In this document: one piece after another, positions 34,364 to 43,740 of the stretch
How positions within the stretch are numbered: position 1 is the first letter of the stretch
How the letters are laid out: each line of letters starts with the position of its first letter
From: Telluria mixta
GTDB lineage: Bacteria > Pseudomonadota > Gammaproteobacteria > Burkholderiales > Burkholderiaceae_D
Direction: 5' to 3'
NCBI RefSeq assembly: GCF_029223865.1
Contig: NZ_CP119520.1
Span: 2,542,001-2,606,000 of the forward strand
DNA: 64,000 bases
Notes under the pieces: model-generated
Told to the model about the DNA's origin: nothing
Seen by the model: the letters and a program-made list of their open reading frames with translations, nothing else
The model's database searches: none
Position numbers and translations under genes: made by a program

Positions 34364-35017
34364 ATGAATATCGAACAAGCCCGCTTCAACATGATCGAAC
34401 AGCAGATCCGTCCGTGGAACGTGCTGGACCAGGATGTGCTCGACCTGCTGCACGTCGTCAAGCGCGAACAGTTCGTGCCGGCGGCGTACCAGAACCTGGC
34501 GTTCGCCGACGTCGAGATCCCGCTGCCGGGCGGTGAAGCCATGCTGGCACCCAAGTTCGAGGCGCGCATCCTGCAGGAAACCGGTGTGAAGAAGCACGAG
34601 ACCGTGCTGGAAATCGGCACGGGTTCGGGCTACATGGCCGCCCTGCTGGCGCACCGCGCCGCCAAGGTGACGACCGTGGAAATCAATCCGGAAACGGCGG
34701 AACAGGCCAAGAAGAACCTGGCCAATGCCGGCGTACACAACGTGACGGTCGAAGTCGGCAACGGCGCCCAGGGTTGGGAAAAGGGCGCGCCGTACGACGT
34801 GATCGTGATCTCGGGCGCGCTGGAAGTGCTGCCGGAAGCCATCCTGAAGCAGGTGAAGGTGGGTGGCCGCGTCGCCGCCATCGTCGGCCAGGCGCCGGTG
34901 ATGGAAGCATCGATCATCACCCGCACCGGCGAGGACGCGTACAGCACGGTCAAGGTGTTCGAGACCAACGTGCGCTACCTGAGCGGCGCCCCGGTGCCGT
35001 CGCACTTCCAGTTCTGA
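34364..35017 (+). CDS. Protein-L-isoaspartate O-methyltransferase family protein
   Basis: 217 residues. Resembles Pcm, which repairs isoaspartyl residues with SAM. The SAM-binding motif is VLEIGTGSGYMAALLA, with VEINPE and VEVGNGAQGW after it, and the N-terminal IEQQIRPWNVLDQDVL is typical of the betaproteobacterial copy beside tolC. The canonical catalytic stretch is only partly kept, so activity on isoaspartate is not certain. A rhodanese gene follows after 13 bases, then the TolC-type gene; this three-gene order is common in Burkholderiales. Confidence 0.88.
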   Translation: MNIEQARFNMIEQQIRPWNVLDQDVLDLLHVVKREQFVPAAYQNLAFADVEIPLPGGEAMLAPKFEARILQETGVKKHETVLEIGTGSGYMAALLAHRAAKVTTVEINPETAEQAKKNLANAGVHNVTVEVGNGAQGWEKGAPYDVIVISGALEVLPEAILKQVKVGGRVAAIVGQAPVMEASIITRTGEDAYSTVKVFETNVRYLSGAPVPSHFQF

Positions 35018-35030
35018 GGCGGGCACAAGG

Positions 35031-35354
35031 ATGCAGCATATTACCGCTCCCGAGCTGGCCACCTGGCTGGCCGACCCGTCGCGTCCGAAGCCGTTGCTTC
35101 TCGACGTGCGGGAAAACTGGGAATTCGAGACCTGCCACATCGAGGGCTCGACCCAGATTCCGATGAACCTGATTCCGGTCCGCGTGAGCGAACTGGAGGA
35201 CGGCCAGGACATCGTTTGCGTGTGCCACCACGGCGCACGCAGCATGCAGGTGGCCGCCTTCCTGGAACGCAACGGATTCAGCAACATTACCAACCTTACA
35301 GGCGGGATACACGCCTGGGCCGTGCAGGTCGACCCTTCGATGCCGAAGTATTGA
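35031..35354 (+). CDS. Rhodanese-like domain protein
   Basis: 107 residues, a single rhodanese domain. The active-site loop is Cys65 in VCHHGARS; LLLDVRENWEFETCHIEGS is the typical first half. Likely a cytosolic sulfurtransferase (GlpE-like), physiological acceptor unknown. Middle gene of the pcm-like/rhodanese/tolC set. Confidence 0.9.
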   Translation: MQHITAPELATWLADPSRPKPLLLDVRENWEFETCHIEGSTQIPMNLIPVRVSELEDGQDIVCVCHHGARSMQVAAFLERNGFSNITNLTGGIHAWAVQVDPSMPKY

Positions 35355-35395
35355 CGCTGCGTCCTTAACTATTGATGACTCCGACGGAGAAAGTA

Positions 35396-36715
35396 ATGCA
35401 GAAGCCCCTCATCGCCGTACTGTTGGCCAGCGCGTTTTCGCTCAATGCCCAGGCGGCCGATCTGATCCAGGTGTACCAGCAGGCACTGGCGAACGACGCC
35501 AGCTATGCCAGCGCCCGCGCATCCGCCGCGGCAGGGCGCGAACGTATCACCCAGGGGCGTTCCGGCCTGCTGCCGACCGTCGGCATCAATGGCGATATCA
35601 CGAAGAACAACAGCGATTTCTCGCCATGGAACAACACACCGTCCTCCGGCAGTAACCTGCGCACCAACGAAATCCAGGTGACCCTGCAGCAGCCGCTGTT
35701 CCACTGGGACCGCTGGGAGACGTACCAGCAGAGCAAGCTGGCGCAAGCCATCTCCGAAGCCCAGTTCGCACAGGCCCAGCAAGACCTGATCACGCGCGTC
35801 GCGCAGGCGTATTTCGACGTGCTGGCCGCCCAGGACACGCTGGAATCCACGCGGGCGCAAAAGGTCGCAGTGACGGAGCAGCTGGCTTCCGCCAAGCGCA
35901 ACTTCGAAGTCGGCACGCAGACCATCACCGACACCCATGAAGCTCAGGCCGCGTACGACCTCGTGGTGTCGCAGGAAATTGCTGCCGTCAACGATCTAGA
36001 AACCAAGAAGACGGCGCTGCAAGCCATCATCGGCACGGCGCCGGCCACGCTGGCCACGCTGCGCACGGGCGTGTCCCTGACGGCGCCGCAGCCGATCAAC
36101 GTGGACCAGTGGGTGTCCGCCGCCGAGAACCAGAACTACGCCGTGACCGTGGCCCAGCTGCAATTAGAATCGGCCAAGCGCGACATCTCGAAGAACCGCG
36201 CCGGCCACTATCCGACCGTGGACCTCGTCGCATCGTCGCTGCACCGCGACGTCAATGGCCAGACGATCCAGTCGGGCAAGAGCACCAGCAACTCGATCGG
36301 CATCCAGTACAGCATCCCGATCTTCAACGGTTTCGCCGTGACGAGCAAGGTGCGCGAATCGATCGCGCTGGAAGACAAGGCCCGCAACGACCTGGAAGCG
36401 AACCGCCGCAACGCCGCGCTGGTGGCGCGCCAATCGTTCCTCGGCGTGAACAGCGGCCTCGCGCAAGTGAAGGCGCTGGAAGCGGCCGAAGTGTCGAGCA
36501 ATTCCGCGCTGGAATCGAACAAACTCGGTTATCAGGTCGGCGTGCGTATCAACATCGACGTGCTGAATGCGCAGCGCCAGTTGTACCAGACCCGTACGGA
36601 CTTGGCCCGCGCGCGCTACAACACGATCCTGGCCGGCCTGAAGCTGAAGGCCGCCGCTGGTTCGCTGCGCGAGGAAGACCTGCAGCCCATCAACGCCCTG
36701 CTGCAACAGCCTTGA
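35396..36715 (+). CDS. TolC family outer-membrane efflux channel
   Basis: 439 residues. Signal peptide MQKPLIAVLLASAFSLNAQA, then the two OEP repeats with long amphipathic helices (DLIQVYQQALANDASY, PLFHWDRWETYQQSKLAQ, GLKLKAAAG). It forms the trimeric outer-membrane tunnel used by type I secretion and drug efflux. Start chosen for the signal peptide and GGAGA upstream; an upstream TTG (35372) would add 8 residues. No pump or adaptor genes lie nearby, so it probably serves several systems as TolC does. Confidence 0.93.
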   Translation: MQKPLIAVLLASAFSLNAQAADLIQVYQQALANDASYASARASAAAGRERITQGRSGLLPTVGINGDITKNNSDFSPWNNTPSSGSNLRTNEIQVTLQQPLFHWDRWETYQQSKLAQAISEAQFAQAQQDLITRVAQAYFDVLAAQDTLESTRAQKVAVTEQLASAKRNFEVGTQTITDTHEAQAAYDLVVSQEIAAVNDLETKKTALQAIIGTAPATLATLRTGVSLTAPQPINVDQWVSAAENQNYAVTVAQLQLESAKRDISKNRAGHYPTVDLVASSLHRDVNGQTIQSGKSTSNSIGIQYSIPIFNGFAVTSKVRESIALEDKARNDLEANRRNAALVARQSFLGVNSGLAQVKALEAAEVSSNSALESNKLGYQVGVRINIDVLNAQRQLYQTRTDLARARYNTILAGLKLKAAAGSLREEDLQPINALLQQP

Positions 36716-36718
36716 ACA

Positions 36719-36772
36719 CCGGGGTCAGAGCCCGAATTTTGGCAATTTCCTGAAAACGGGCTCTGACCCCGG
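36719..36772. repeat. Inverted repeat carrying the GGGGTCAGAGC core
   Basis: A perfect 16 bp inverted repeat (36719-36734 and 36757-36772) with a 22-base loop. The core GGGGTCAGAGC is shared with the cluster after proA. It lies 4 bases after the tolC-type stop. Confidence 0.85.
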
Positions 36773-36776
36773 TTTT

Positions 36777-36804
36777 GAAAACGGCGCTACGTGCGCCGTT
36801 TTTT
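36777..36804 (+). terminator. Rho-independent terminator after the tolC-type gene
   Basis: ACGGCGC, loop TACGT, GCGCCGT and then a run of six T, with an A run before it. Confidence 0.88.
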
Positions 36805-36915
36805 ATTGCCCTCGAAAATCTCGCTTGAGACGCCCGAAGCAAGCTCTGCATTCATCGAACTCGCGCGACACGCACTCCTACACTCAAGCGTGAACCATTC
36901 GAAAGCGAGGTCGCC

Positions 36916-38109
36916 ATGTTCACGTTCTCCCGCGCATTTGCATCCGCCGCTGCGCTCGCAATGACACTGACGCTGTCCGCCTGCGGCGGTGGCCACCATC
37001 ACGGCAATCCGGGCGGGCCCGGACCGGGGCCCATCAGCAACGGTCCCACCTACGACGTCATCCCGATCGGCCTGCCCGGCGCCACGTATGGCGAGGTCAC
37101 GCGCCGCGGCATCGCGAACGGCGGCGTCGTCGCCGGCACATCGCGCGGCGCGGACGGCACCGGGCACGCTTTCCTCTACAACGGCAGCAAGACGATCGGG
37201 CTGGGGACGCTCGGCGGCGATTTTTCGCAGGCCCTGGCCGTGAACGCCTGTGGCCATGTAACGGGCTGGTCCGCGACAAAGGCCGGCACCGCGCACGCCT
37301 TCCTGTACGACGGCACCATGCACGACCTGGGCACGCTCGGCGGCAGCGATTCCGAAGGCACCGTGATCACCCACTGCGGACAAATCACGGGCTGGGCGGC
37401 GACGGCCGCCGGGCAGACCCATGCGTTCCTGTACGACGGCAGGAAGCTGAACGACCTCGGTTCGCTCGGCGGCAATTCGTTCGGCAACGGGCTGAACAAT
37501 CTGGGCGTAGTAGTGGGCTATTCGTTTGGACCGCACAATGCCTGGTTCCACGCCTTCCTGGTCGACAGCCGCACGGGCGGGCCGTTGGTGGACCTCGGCT
37601 CGCCGGTCGGCAATTCCGTCGCCGTCGACATCAATGACGCCGGCCAGGTCACCGGCTGGTTCCGCAACGGCGAGGGGGCGCCGACCGGTGCCTTCCTGTA
37701 CGAACTGGGCAAGATCCGCGACATCGGCACGCTCGGCGGCGCCAGCGCGGAAGCCTTCCAGATCAATGGTGCGGGCCTCGTTATCGGCGCCTCCGCGACT
37801 GCCGACGGCAGCAACCGCGGCTTCGTCTACGACGGCACGACCATGACGAGCATCGGCTCTCTCCCGGGCGGCAATGTCTCGATCGCGGAAGCGATCAATG
37901 GGAGCGGCCTCGTCGTCGGCTCGGCCGCGACGGCGACCGAGGAGCACGCCGTGTCCTGGACCCGCAAGGACGGCATCGTCGACCTGAACGGCCGGCTCTA
38001 CGCGCCGCCCGCCGGCCTCGTGCTCGTGCGCGCGCTCGCGGTGGCCGATGACGGCTACATCGTCGTGCGCACGAACCAGGGCCTGGCGCTGCTCAGGCCC
38101 TGGAAGTAA
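36916..38109 (+). CDS. HAF-repeat lipoprotein
   Basis: 397 residues. Signal [23 protein letters not shown] with a lipobox cysteine at 23, then a Gly/His/Pro linker and about seven HAF-type repeats of 40-50 residues, each with HAFLYDG followed by DLGTLGG and GxxTGW. Such repeats probably fold as a beta-propeller or solenoid on the cell surface or in the periplasm; function unknown. It stands alone. Confidence 0.85.
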   Translation: MFTFSRAFASAAALAMTLTLSACGGGHHHGNPGGPGPGPISNGPTYDVIPIGLPGATYGEVTRRGIANGGVVAGTSRGADGTGHAFLYNGSKTIGLGTLGGDFSQALAVNACGHVTGWSATKAGTAHAFLYDGTMHDLGTLGGSDSEGTVITHCGQITGWAATAAGQTHAFLYDGRKLNDLGSLGGNSFGNGLNNLGVVVGYSFGPHNAWFHAFLVDSRTGGPLVDLGSPVGNSVAVDINDAGQVTGWFRNGEGAPTGAFLYELGKIRDIGTLGGASAEAFQINGAGLVIGASATADGSNRGFVYDGTTMTSIGSLPGGNVSIAEAINGSGLVVGSAATATEEHAVSWTRKDGIVDLNGRLYAPPAGLVLVRALAVADDGYIVVRTNQGLALLRPWK

Positions 38110-38113
38110 AGCC

Positions 38114-38770
38114 TTACGCGGCTTGCTGCTCGTTGCGCGACCGCCAGGCGATCAGCTCGGCGATCGTGAGGATCGGAAAGCCGCGTTCGCGCGCGAAGCG
38201 TTCGATGGCGTCGCCGCGCATCATCGTGCCGTCCTCGTTCATCAGCTCGCACAGCACGGCCGCCGGTTGCAGGCCGGCCAGCACGGCCAGGTCGACGGAG
38301 CCTTCCGTATGGCCCTTGCGGCCCAGCACGCCGGCCGGATTGGCACGCAGCGGGAACACGTGGCCCGGGCGCACGAGGTCGGAGGGCTTCGCATCCGGGG
38401 CGATGGCCGCGCGGATCGTCGTCACGCGGTCCGCCGCGGACACGCCCGTGGTCACGCCGTCGCGCGCTTCGATCGAGACGGTGAACGGCGTGCCGTAGCG
38501 GCTGCCGTTGTCCGCCGCCATCGGCGGCAGGTCGAGCGCACGGACCTTGTCGGCCGACAGGCACAGGCAGACGATGCCGCTGCATTCGCGGATCATCAGC
38601 GCCATGGTTTCGACGGTCAGTTTTTCGGCGGCGACGATCAGGTCCGCTTCGTTCTCGCGGTCGAAATCGTCGAGCAGGATCACGGGAATGCCGGCGCGCG
38701 TGGCATCGAGGGCGGCGGCGATGCGGCCGTCGAGATCCTCGCTGAAGAGAGTAAAGGTTTGGGTGGTCAT
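38114..38770 (-). CDS. ribB: 3,4-dihydroxy-2-butanone 4-phosphate synthase
   Basis: 218 residues. Converts ribulose 5-phosphate to 3,4-dihydroxy-2-butanone 4-phosphate and formate, for the xylene ring of riboflavin. Marks: [14 protein letters not shown] (metal and substrate site), [28 protein letters not shown] and HTEGSVDLA. It lacks the fused GTP cyclohydrolase II half, as in E. coli RibB. The start at 38770 has GAGGAGCG upstream. An open in-frame stretch runs on to 38890, just inside the riboswitch tail, but has no family similarity. An FMN riboswitch lies 110 bases upstream. Confidence 0.95.
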   Translation of the reverse strand: MTTQTFTLFSEDLDGRIAAALDATRAGIPVILLDDFDRENEADLIVAAEKLTVETMALMIRECSGIVCLCLSADKVRALDLPPMAADNGSRYGTPFTVSIEARDGVTTGVSAADRVTTIRAAIAPDAKPSDLVRPGHVFPLRANPAGVLGRKGHTEGSVDLAVLAGLQPAAVLCELMNEDGTMMRGDAIERFARERGFPILTIAELIAWRSRNEQQAA

Positions 38771-38880
38771 TGAGACGCTCCTCGCAAAAAATATAAACGC
38801 AGCGAAAAACGCATCAGGGCAAAGCGAAACGACGCGCGCGACCATGCCGGACGGCACAGCGCACACATGATGACGCACAT

Positions 38881-39017
<137 letters not shown>

Positions 39018-39071
39018 GTTAAATTGTCGCCCGTCGCGAAACGGGCGCGGTGATTGTAGCAGGGTGGGAGA

Positions 39072-39485
39072 TCAGCTGCTGAGGCCGCCGCCGCCGGCGT
39101 TGTCGGCACGCTCGATCAGTTCGACCTTGTAGCCGTCCGGATCGGTGATGAAGGCGATCACCGTCGTGCCGCCCTTGACGGGGCCCGGCTCGCGCGTGAT
39201 GTTGCCGCCGGCCGCGCGGACCTGGTCGCAGGTTTTGTAGATGTCGTCGGCCGAGATGGCGATGTGGCCGTAGGCCGAGCCCATGTCGTATTTGTCGACG
39301 CCCCAGTTATAGGTCAGCTCGAGTTCCGCGTGGTCCGGATTGTTGCCGTAGCCGACGAAGGCCAGGGTGTATTTGTATTCCGGGTTCTCGCTCGTGCGCA
39401 GCAGTTTCATGCCGAGCACCTTGGTGTAGAAATCGATGGAGCGCTGCAGGTCGCCGACGCGAAGCATGGTGTGCAGGAGGCGCAT
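39072..39485 (-). CDS. gloA: Lactoylglutathione lyase (glyoxalase I)
   Basis: 137 residues. Isomerises the methylglyoxal-glutathione hemithioacetal to S-lactoylglutathione. The metal ligands expected for the E. coli type are all visible: His5, Glu56, His74 and Glu122. Start [13 protein letters not shown] is typical. Monocistronic by position. Confidence 0.95.
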   Translation of the reverse strand: MRLLHTMLRVGDLQRSIDFYTKVLGMKLLRTSENPEYKYTLAFVGYGNNPDHAELELTYNWGVDKYDMGSAYGHIAISADDIYKTCDQVRAAGGNITREPGPVKGGTTVIAFITDPDGYKVELIERADNAGGGGLSS

Positions 39486-39574
39486 TGTTGTCCTTGTTGG
39501 TTCGTGGGGAAAACGGGAATTTTATGCGCTCGTGTGGATTCGTGCAGGCGTGCCGCGCGCGGCACGCCCCGTGT

Positions 39575-40003
39575 TTACGCCTGGAGTTTTGCGTCCAGCG
39601 TGATATTGGCATTGAACAGCTTGGATACCGGACACCCTTCCTTGGCCTTGCGCGCCGCTTCCTGGAACGCTTCCTCGCTCGCGCCGGGAATCGTGGCGAC
39701 GAGCTCCAGGTGCACGGCCGGAATGGCGAAGCCGCCGTCGGCCTTGTCCAGCGACACGGTGGCCGTCGTCTCCAGCTTCTGCGCCGTCATGCCGGCTTCG
39801 CCCAGTTGGGCCGACAAGGCCATCGTGAAGCAGCCGGCGTGCGCGGCCGCCAGCAGTTCTTCCGGATTCGTGCCCGCGCCATTCTCGAAGCGGGTGTTGA
39901 AGCCGTATTGTGCCTGGTTGAGGACGCCACTCTGCGTGGACACGGTGCCCTTGCCATCTTTCAGTCCGCCGCTCCAGACGGCGCTTCCCTTACGTTTGAT
40001 CAT
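39575..40003 (-). CDS. OsmC family peroxiredoxin
   Basis: 142 residues. Reduces organic hydroperoxides using two catalytic cysteines, visible as Cys58 ([14 protein letters not shown]) and Cys124 ([11 protein letters not shown]). Start [19 protein letters not shown] is typical of OsmC. Its start overlaps the stop of the sorbosone-dehydrogenase-like gene (ATGA), so the two are translationally coupled, hinting at protection from an oxidant linked to that enzyme. Confidence 0.93.
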   Translation of the reverse strand: MIKRKGSAVWSGGLKDGKGTVSTQSGVLNQAQYGFNTRFENGAGTNPEELLAAAHAGCFTMALSAQLGEAGMTAQKLETTATVSLDKADGGFAIPAVHLELVATIPGASEEAFQEAARKAKEGCPVSKLFNANITLDAKLQA

Positions 40004-41322
40004 TGTTTTGCTCCCTGGTTGGTGGCGGCCGGTGTGATCCGCCAGACGATGTTGCCGACGTCATCCGCCAGCAAAATGGCGCCGGTCCGGTCGACCGCGA
40101 CCCCGACCGGGCGCCCGTACGCGTGCTCGTCCTTGCCGAGGAAGCCCGTCAGGACGTCCTGTGGCGGACCGCTCGGCTTGCCGTTGGTGAACGGCACGAA
40201 CACGAGCTTGTAGCCGGAATACGGCTTGCGGTTCCACGAGCCGTGCTGGCCGATCAGCGCGCCGTTCTTGAACTGCGGCAGCAGGTCGCCGTTGTAGAAC
40301 GCGAGGCCCAGCGAGGCCGTGTGTGCGCCCAGCGCGTAATCCGGCGGGATTGCCTTCGCGACGAGTTCGGGGTTCTGCGGCTTGACGCGCGTGTCGACAT
40401 GCTGGCCGTAATAACTGTACGGCCAGCCGTAGAAGGCGCCATCCTTCACGGCCGTCATGTAGTCCGGCACGAGGTCGTTGCCCAGTTCGTCGCGCTCGTT
40501 GACGGCGGCCCACAAGGCCTTCGTCTGCGGCTGGAAGTCCATTCCGTTCGGATTGCGCAGGCCGCTCGCGTAGATGTGCGACTTGCCGCTGGCGATGTCG
40601 TACTCCCAGATGGCGGCGCGGCCCTTTTCGATCTCCATGCCGTTCTCGGCCACGTTGCTGTTCGAGCCGACCGTGATGTACAGCTTCTTGCCGTCGGGCG
40701 CGGCAACGACGTTCTTCGTCCAGTGGTGGTTGATCCCGGACGGCAGGTCGAGCACCTTGGTGCCCTTGGCCGTGATGCTCGTCTCGCCGGTTTTATACGG
40801 GAACTTCCACAGCGCATCGGCATTGGCGACGTACAGGTCGTTGCCGACGAGGGTCATGCCGAACGGCGACGTCAGGCCCTGCATGAACGTGGTCTTCGTG
40901 TCGGCCGTGCCGTCCGGTTTGAAGCCGCGCAGCAGGATGATTTTATCGGGCGATTCGACCCCCGCGCCCGCTTCCTTTTGCGCCAGGCCCTGTACCTTGG
41001 CGCGGATGCCTTTTTCCTTGGGCGCGTTGCCGGGCTTGTTGCTCTCGGCGACGAGCACGTCGCCGTTCGGCAGCACGTACAGCCAGCGCGGATGGTCGAG
41101 GCCGGTCGCGTACGCGGTGACGGCCAGGCCCGCGGCCGGCGTCGGACGCGTCCCTTGCGGCCACGCGTCCGCCTTGGCGATGTTGATGGTCGGGATCAGC
41201 GATTTTTCGGGTGCCGGCAGGGCCGGATTCGGCCCCCAGCCGACGGGATATTGCTGGGCCTGGGCGGCGCCGGCGCCCAGCAGAGGAAGGAGCAGGAGCG
41301 CAAGCCTGGCCGGTGTTCTCAT
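40000..41322 (-). CDS. Sorbosone dehydrogenase-like PQQ/beta-propeller oxidoreductase, exported
   Basis: 440 residues. Signal peptide [22 protein letters not shown]. The mature protein has the beta-propeller pattern of the soluble PQQ glucose/sorbosone dehydrogenase family: [53 protein letters not shown] and [18 protein letters not shown]. It likely oxidises a sugar or aldose in the periplasm. PQQ dependence is inferred from the family. It overlaps genes on both sides by 4 bases (ATGA), making a three-gene operon. Confidence 0.88.
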   Translation of the reverse strand: MRTPARLALLLLPLLGAGAAQAQQYPVGWGPNPALPAPEKSLIPTINIAKADAWPQGTRPTPAAGLAVTAYATGLDHPRWLYVLPNGDVLVAESNKPGNAPKEKGIRAKVQGLAQKEAGAGVESPDKIILLRGFKPDGTADTKTTFMQGLTSPFGMTLVGNDLYVANADALWKFPYKTGETSITAKGTKVLDLPSGINHHWTKNVVAAPDGKKLYITVGSNSNVAENGMEIEKGRAAIWEYDIASGKSHIYASGLRNPNGMDFQPQTKALWAAVNERDELGNDLVPDYMTAVKDGAFYGWPYSYYGQHVDTRVKPQNPELVAKAIPPDYALGAHTASLGLAFYNGDLLPQFKNGALIGQHGSWNRKPYSGYKLVFVPFTNGKPSGPPQDVLTGFLGKDEHAYGRPVGVAVDRTGAILLADDVGNIVWRITPAATNQGAKQ

Positions 41323-41630
41323 CGATTCTTCCCTCCGTCCGGAATGGTCGAATCGTGGTCGCGCATGTCGCGGTGGCGGTCGGGCTGCGGGTTGGCCTGG
41401 CCCGTGGCATCCGGTGCCGGGTTCACGGCTTCGCTGACGCCCGGGGTCGCGCGCGCGTCGGTATCGACGAGGCCTTGCTCGAGGTCTTCCGCCGCCTGCT
41501 TCATGATGCCGCGCGGCCTGACGCCCTGGCCGTCCGGCGACTCGTCGCGCTCGTGCGGCTCGCGCTTGTAGCTCTGCTCTTCGATCTTCCGATCGGTATT
41601 CACGACGCGGTCTTTTTCTTCCTGCACCAT
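41319..41630 (-). CDS. Small hydrophilic protein, unknown
   Basis: 103 residues, highly charged and almost without hydrophobic segments ([21 protein letters not shown]...), probably disordered, rich in Asp, Arg, Pro and Gln. No family recognised. The stop overlaps the start of the sorbosone-dehydrogenase-like gene, and GGAGG lies about 5 bases upstream of its ATG, so it is the first gene of the operon. Its composition resembles stress-type hydrophilic proteins. Confidence 0.7.
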   Translation of the reverse strand: MVQEEKDRVVNTDRKIEEQSYKREPHERDESPDGQGVRPRGIMKQAAEDLEQGLVDTDARATPGVSEAVNPAPDATGQANPQPDRHRDMRDHDSTIPDGGKNR

Positions 41631-41699
41631 AGCAACCTCCTTCGATTCAATTGATTAAATCCTAATCCTTCAAATCGAACGCGGTCGCGCAATTGGAAG

Positions 41700-42662
41700 A
41701 TGCTTTTTTGCAATGAACTGTTTAACATGTTGGTTCATATGACAAACCTGACGAACGTCGTGAACACGCCAGCCCATCTCCATCACACTGCCAGCGATTG
41801 CCCGAACTGCAGCGCCATCGTTTCCGGTAATTTTTGCCACGAATGTGGTCAGGAAACGGTTCTGCATCCGCCCAGCACGCGCGAGTTCCTGCACGAGTTC
41901 ATCGGCCATTACGTCGCGTTGGAAGGCAAGCTTTGGAAGTCGCTGCTGCTGCTTTTGTTCCGGCCAGGACAGCTGACTTTGGAATACATCAATGGCCGCC
42001 GTGTGCGTTACATCCAGCCGCTGCGCCTGTACCTGACGTTCAGCCTGATCTTCTTCGCCGTCGCGAAATTCGGCGGCCACGACCAGGTCCCGGCACCGGC
42101 CGGGCAGGAACACGCGCCCGCGGCCGCACACGGCAAGGCGGACAAGCAGGGCGGGCTGATGCGCGAAGACGCGCCGGGTGAAATCGCCGAGGGGACGGTG
42201 GACCTGCGCAAGAGCATCGGCAGCGTCAACGAGCACTGGGGCGAGCAGGCGGACCGGTTCGCCAGGATGTCGCCGGCGGAGCGGGACAAGGTGATGCGGA
42301 CGGCCTTCAGCAGTTATGTGCCGTATGCCGTCTTCCTGATGATGCCGCTGTTCGCGCTGTACCTCAAGATACTGTACCTGGGATCGGGACGGCGCTACGG
42401 CGAACACCTGCTGTTCGCGCTGCACGTGAATGCGTTCGCGTTCCTGGCCCTGACCCTGCTGATGGTGGTGCCGGATATCGTCGGCATCGTCTCCTTCGTG
42501 CTGTGGGTGTGGCTCCTGCTCTACACGCCCATCGCGATGCGGCGCGTGTACGGCGGCTCGCGCCTGGTGACCGGCCTGCGCTGGTTCGTGCTGATGGCGC
42601 TGCACGTGACCGGGGTGGGGGTGGCGATCGGCGCCGCGTTCGCGTTCGGCATCCTGCATTGA
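41700..42662 (+). CDS. DUF3667-type membrane protein with zinc ribbon
   Basis: 320 residues. The N-terminus has a CPNC...CHEC zinc ribbon (about 31-46), then FIGHYVALEGKLWKSLLLLLFRPGQLTLEYINGRRVRYIQPLRLYLT split over about 65-115, which is the DUF3667 signature. Four or five membrane segments follow. Function unknown. The start is unclear: ATG at 41700, 41727 or 41739 all lack a good ribosome site. Confidence 0.82.
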   Translation: MLFCNELFNMLVHMTNLTNVVNTPAHLHHTASDCPNCSAIVSGNFCHECGQETVLHPPSTREFLHEFIGHYVALEGKLWKSLLLLLFRPGQLTLEYINGRRVRYIQPLRLYLTFSLIFFAVAKFGGHDQVPAPAGQEHAPAAAHGKADKQGGLMREDAPGEIAEGTVDLRKSIGSVNEHWGEQADRFARMSPAERDKVMRTAFSSYVPYAVFLMMPLFALYLKILYLGSGRRYGEHLLFALHVNAFAFLALTLLMVVPDIVGIVSFVLWVWLLLYTPIAMRRVYGGSRLVTGLRWFVLMALHVTGVGVAIGAAFAFGILH

Positions 42663-42707
42663 AGCGAGCACGACCGTCCGCTTGCCGGAAGTCCATCCGC
42701 CCAACTA

Positions 42708-42727
42708 TACTGTGCGTTTGTACAGTA
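42708..42727 (+). promoter_or_regulatory. LexA (SOS) box upstream of nadK-recN
   Basis: A perfect CTGT-N8-ACAG palindrome extended to TACTGT...ACAGTA. It overlaps TATACT (42706-42711), which pairs with TTGCCG (42682-42687) at an 18-base spacing, so LexA would cover the -10 element. Confidence 0.9.
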
Positions 42728-42807
42728 TTTGCTGAGTTGCGATAGTGCAGAAGCCGGGCGAATCGGTTAATCTTCTGTCTCCCTATCACCTGCTGCCGAG
42801 AGTCGTA

Positions 42808-43710
42808 ATGTCCGTGACGCCTGAACCGCAACAAACCATCGCGCTCGTCGTACGGCACAACACGGCCGGGATCGACGAGCACGTGCAGGCCATCGTCGAC
42901 TTCCTGCAGGGGGCCGGCTACCGCGTCGTGTTCGAGCAGGAAACGGCGGGGCACGTGAAGGTCGCCGGCGTGGACGCCATGACGGTGGACGAGATCGGCG
43001 CGCACTGCGGCACCGCCATCGTCGTCGGCGGCGACGGCACGATGCTCGGCATCGCCCGCCAGCTGGCGCGCTACCGCGTGCCGCTCATCGGCATCAACCA
43101 GGGCCGCCTGGGCTTCATGACCGACATCCCCATCGACCGCATGCTGCCCGCGCTGGGCGAGATCCTCAGCGGCAAGGCCAAGGCCGAGGAGCGCTCGCTG
43201 CTGGAAGCGCGCGTCGTGCGCGACGGCGTCGAGATCCACTGCTCCGTCGCCGTCAACGACGTCGTCGTCGCGCGCGGCACGGGTGCCGGCATGGCCGAGC
43301 TGAAGGTGACGGTGGACGGCAAGTTCATGTACAACCAGCGTTCGGACGGCCTGATCGTCTCGACGCCTACCGGCTCCACGGCGTACGCGCTGTCGGCCGG
43401 CGGTCCGCTGCTGCATCCCACGCTGGCCGGCATCGTGCTGGTGCCGATCGCGCCGCACGCGCTGTCCAACCGCCCGATCGTCGTGCCGAACACGAGCGAC
43501 ATCGTCGTCGAGATCATCAACGGCCGCGACATCAGCGTGAACTTCGACATGCAGACGTTCACGAGCCTGCAGCACGGCGACCAGATCATGATCTCGCGCT
43601 CGCCCAACACCATCACCTTCCTGCATCCGGAAGGGTGGAGCTACTACCACACCCTGCGCGAGAAGCTGCACTGGAACGAATATCCGTCCGGTGACGGCAA
43701 GCTCAAGTAA
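42808..43710 (+). CDS. nadK: NAD kinase
   Basis: 300 residues. Phosphorylates NAD to NADP with ATP. Marks: [38 protein letters not shown] and [19 protein letters not shown]. The ATG at 42808 is chosen because the family start ([15 protein letters not shown]) fits; a GTG at 42745 would add 21 residues. It is followed by recN after about 30 bases and so lies in a LexA-controlled unit, a common arrangement in this group. Confidence 0.95.
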   Translation: MSVTPEPQQTIALVVRHNTAGIDEHVQAIVDFLQGAGYRVVFEQETAGHVKVAGVDAMTVDEIGAHCGTAIVVGGDGTMLGIARQLARYRVPLIGINQGRLGFMTDIPIDRMLPALGEILSGKAKAEERSLLEARVVRDGVEIHCSVAVNDVVVARGTGAGMAELKVTVDGKFMYNQRSDGLIVSTPTGSTAYALSAGGPLLHPTLAGIVLVPIAPHALSNRPIVVPNTSDIVVEIINGRDISVNFDMQTFTSLQHGDQIMISRSPNTITFLHPEGWSYYHTLREKLHWNEYPSGDGKLK

Positions 43711-43740
43711 ATCAGCATCCATCAGGAGATGAGTTTCTTC

